Shown one piece after another: positions 62,130 to 64,000 of a stretch of 64,000 bases of DNA. Within the stretch, counting starts at the first letter, position 1. Each line of letters begins with the position of its first letter. The stretch is taken from contig NZ_CP053908.1 in NCBI RefSeq assembly GCF_013256625.1, forward strand, positions 3,162,001 through 3,226,000, in the 5' to 3' direction. Position numbers and translations under genes: made by a program. Source of the DNA: Hymenobacter sp. BRD128. Its GTDB lineage: Bacteria; Bacteroidota; Bacteroidia; Cytophagales; Hymenobacteraceae. Below the pieces are notes generated by a model, which saw only the letters and a program-made list of their open reading frames with translations, made no database searches and had not been told where the DNA came from.

Positions 62130-63389
62130 TTACTGCCCCACCCGCACGCGCCGACCCAGGTTGCCGAGCAGCCACTCTTGCCGGAAATTGAGGTAGATGC
62201 CAAATGAGAAGTCGAGCAGGCTGCGGTTGAAATCATACACCGGCTCGACGCGCACCGTGAGGGCCGCCGCGTCGGAGATGCGGAAGTCGCGCAGCAGGCG
62301 CACCAGCAGCAGGCGGCGGTCGGCGTCGGTGTAGCCGGGCGTGCCGTAGCGCGAGGCAATGGACTGGTAGTAGGAGCCGCCAAACGGCGCGTAGAACTGG
62401 TGCCCCTGCCAGTAGCTGAGCATCACATCGACGTAGCGGGTTTCGAGCGTGCCATTGAGATACAAGGCATTGCCGCTGCTAAACGGCAACAGAAACAGCC
62501 CCGAGTGGTCGCTGTACGACAGGCCGTAGGCATTGAGCCGCACGGCCTGAAATACCGGCCCGCGCAGCGGCAGCCGCGCCACCACACCGCTAGCGTAGTT
62601 AAAGAGCGTCTGCACCGGAATGTGCAGCGTGTCAATCTGCCCGCCGTGGTGCCGGGCAGTAAATTGAAACGGAATGGAGAGCTGCACCGGGCTGTTGTCG
62701 CGCGTGAGGCGGAAGCTGCTGCTCAGGCCGCCTGCAATCTGCTCCTGGTAATTGACGCCCGGATATTCCTGCTTGAGCCAATCGACCCAGGCATCCAGAA
62801 ATACCCGCTTGGTGTTGAGCCGGTACTGCAAGCCTTCCTCCAACGGCTTTAGCATCACGCGCTCAAAGTCCAGCATCGGCTCGATGTACTCGTGGTTGAG
62901 ATTCGCCTTTATATTGCCGAAAATGAACTGGCTAGCCCCGTGCGTCCAGGTGGCGCGGAAGGTGGGCCGCACCTGCCGCAGCGTAGGGTTGCCAAAATCT
63001 TTCCAGAGGAATACGCCGCCTTCGAGGCGCAGTTCTTTAGTCGGATAATAGACCAGCTGTGGATTGAGCTGCGTACCGAAGAGAGTATAGCCTTCGACAA
63101 TGTCGTTGAAATACTCGTTGTCCTTGAAGAAAGTGAAGGCATTGAGGGAGATGCGCAGGTCGCCTGCTTCAGCAGTATGAGCTATTTCATAGCTGCTTGG
63201 AATTTTGGGCAGAGCCCGAATAGAATCGAATTGCTGCTGTGACACTTCTCTAGTAGCCCCAACATGAAGCTGGCGCGACAGTCCTGGCTCCGGCGAGGTA
63301 AACGCCCGGTTGTCCAGCTGTGCCCGCGCCGGGCTAGCCATAACCAACACAGCCCCAACGCCAACTAAAATTCTTAGAAATTTCCCCAT
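62130..63389 (-). CDS. outer-membrane-like beta-barrel protein, unknown
   Basis: 419 residues from ATG 63389. Signal peptide ending ARAQ. Many aromatic alternating strands (YFNDIVEGYTLFGTQLNPQLVYY, RATWTHGASQFIFGNIKANL) and a C-terminal LDFSFGIYLNFRQEWLLGNL: likely an outer-membrane barrel. No family recognised. The frame is open upstream of the start. Confidence 0.65.
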   Translation of the reverse strand: MGKFLRILVGVGAVLVMASPARAQLDNRAFTSPEPGLSRQLHVGATREVSQQQFDSIRALPKIPSSYEIAHTAEAGDLRISLNAFTFFKDNEYFNDIVEGYTLFGTQLNPQLVYYPTKELRLEGGVFLWKDFGNPTLRQVRPTFRATWTHGASQFIFGNIKANLNHEYIEPMLDFERVMLKPLEEGLQYRLNTKRVFLDAWVDWLKQEYPGVNYQEQIAGGLSSSFRLTRDNSPVQLSIPFQFTARHHGGQIDTLHIPVQTLFNYASGVVARLPLRGPVFQAVRLNAYGLSYSDHSGLFLLPFSSGNALYLNGTLETRYVDVMLSYWQGHQFYAPFGGSYYQSIASRYGTPGYTDADRRLLLVRLLRDFRISDAAALTVRVEPVYDFNRSLLDFSFGIYLNFRQEWLLGNLGRRVRVGQ

Positions 63390-63488
63390 AAATTTGCGCC
63401 TCTGCCGGCACAAAACCGGGGTGCGTTGCGTTACAAATGGCCGCCGCAAAACAGAACGGTAGCCGGGCTAGCCCGCTGCTTTTCTGCC

Positions 63489-63520
63489 TTGGTGCGGTAA
63501 ACCAAAATACCGTAGATTTA
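63489..63520 (+). promoter_or_regulatory. promoter of recA
   Basis: TTG (63489-63491), 21-base spacer, TAGATTTA (63513-63520), one mismatch from TAnnTTTG; 30 bases before the recA ATG. No LexA box recognised. Confidence 0.55.
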
Positions 63521-63550
63521 CAACCCTTTAGTTTCCTCCCCCTCCCCTTC

Positions 63551-64000
63551 ATGGCCTTAGCAACCAAAAAAGCCGAAAAATCAGAAATGGTCGATAAAGC
63601 TGACAAAACCGGTCCCTCCAGCCCCGCCGCCGAGAAAGCCAAGGCCCTCGCGCTGACGATGGAGAAGCTCGATAAAGCCTTCGGCAAAGGTACCGTGATG
63701 AAGCTCTCGGACCAGAAAGTGAACGATATTCCGGCCATTAGCACGGGCTCGCTCTCGCTGGATATTGCCCTCGGCATCGGCGGCCTGCCCCGCGGCCGCG
63801 TTATTGAGATTTACGGCCCCGAATCGAGCGGTAAGACGACCCTGACGATGCACGCCATTGCCGAGGCCCAGAAAGCCGGTGGCACTGCCGCCTTCATCGA
63901 CGCCGAGCACGCCTTCGACCCGACCTACGCCAAGAAGCTGGGCATCGATGTGGATAACCTGCTGATTGCCCAGCCCGACAACGGCGAACAAGCTCTGGAG
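63551..64000 (+). CDS. recA: recombinase RecA, N-terminal part
   Basis: First 150 residues; the gene continues past the window. An extra Lys/Asp-rich N-terminal stretch (about 1-33) precedes the usual start ([21 protein letters not shown]). GPESSGKTT Walker A (89-97) and [19 protein letters not shown] follow. Homologous pairing and strand exchange, and SOS co-protease. Confidence 0.97.
   Translation, partial: MALATKKAEKSEMVDKADKTGPSSPAAEKAKALALTMEKLDKAFGKGTVMKLSDQKVNDIPAISTGSLSLDIALGIGGLPRGRVIEIYGPESSGKTTLTMHAIAEAQKAGGTAAFIDAEHAFDPTYAKKLGIDVDNLLIAQPDNGEQALE

Overview
The window reads as a chromosome segment of a GC-rich Bacteroidetes, most likely Hymenobacter or a close Cytophagales relative. 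Support: the fused SecDF, the alternative GlmU-like enzyme, L31 type B, DUF5777, BatD-like and TonB-receptor genes, and a recurrent Bacteroidetes sigma-A -7 box (TAnnTTTG) just upstream of many starts. The palindrome GCTAGC is strikingly frequent throughout. I saw no tRNA, rRNA, CRISPR array or complete insertion sequence. Family names come from reading the protein sequences, not from searches.

Layout. 1-1760: end of an HPt phosphotransfer protein, a LytTR response regulator and a PKD-domain secreted protein. 1763-8313: the least ordinary region. A cytoplasmic helical (TPR-like) protein is divergent from a small secreted protein made of five identical-looking 13-residue repeats, followed tightly by an oligopeptide-type binding lipoprotein and two permeases (the second frameshifted), with AT-rich flanks and an unknown small ORF. 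8519-15202 (minus): RmlD-like reductase, cyclophilin, hemC, DUF2279, holB, GlmU-like enzyme, L31. 15436-23317 (plus): rdgB, udk, DUF4268, secDF, then a haem-binding lipoprotein/YceI/DUF5777 trio. 23404-27646 (minus): CPBP protease, Nfu, aroC, BatD-like. 28278-30468 (plus): two ferritin-like Tat proteins and a small conserved protein. 30465-39914 (mostly minus): queG, ruvB, HIRAN, an acyl-CoA dehydrogenase, modABC and a TonB receptor under a TPP riboswitch. 40243-50189: MuiA-like, aldose epimerase, nicotinamide-riboside kinase and PnuC, rhodanese, DUF2071, hrpB, SDR, FRG. 50545-55530: a tiny His/Gly lipoprotein, guaB, and a complete RsbU-like phosphatase / STAS / RsbW-like kinase partner-switching module. 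55741-64000: two parvulin chaperones (second SurA), MoxR ATPase, GNAT, an outer-membrane-like protein, and the start of recA.

How it fits together. Most genes are housekeeping: envelope biogenesis, replication/repair, cofactors. Two points stand out. First, the repeat peptide + peptide importer + divergent helical protein has the gene content of a peptide-signalling locus (secreted multi-copy propeptide, importer, TPR-like receptor); this is inference and no such system is established for this phylum to my knowledge. Second, several families of small palindromic elements are scattered through the window, one inserted in frame inside hrpB and related to an element that forms the C-terminal tail of RdgB, and another sitting exactly where the start codon of modB should be.
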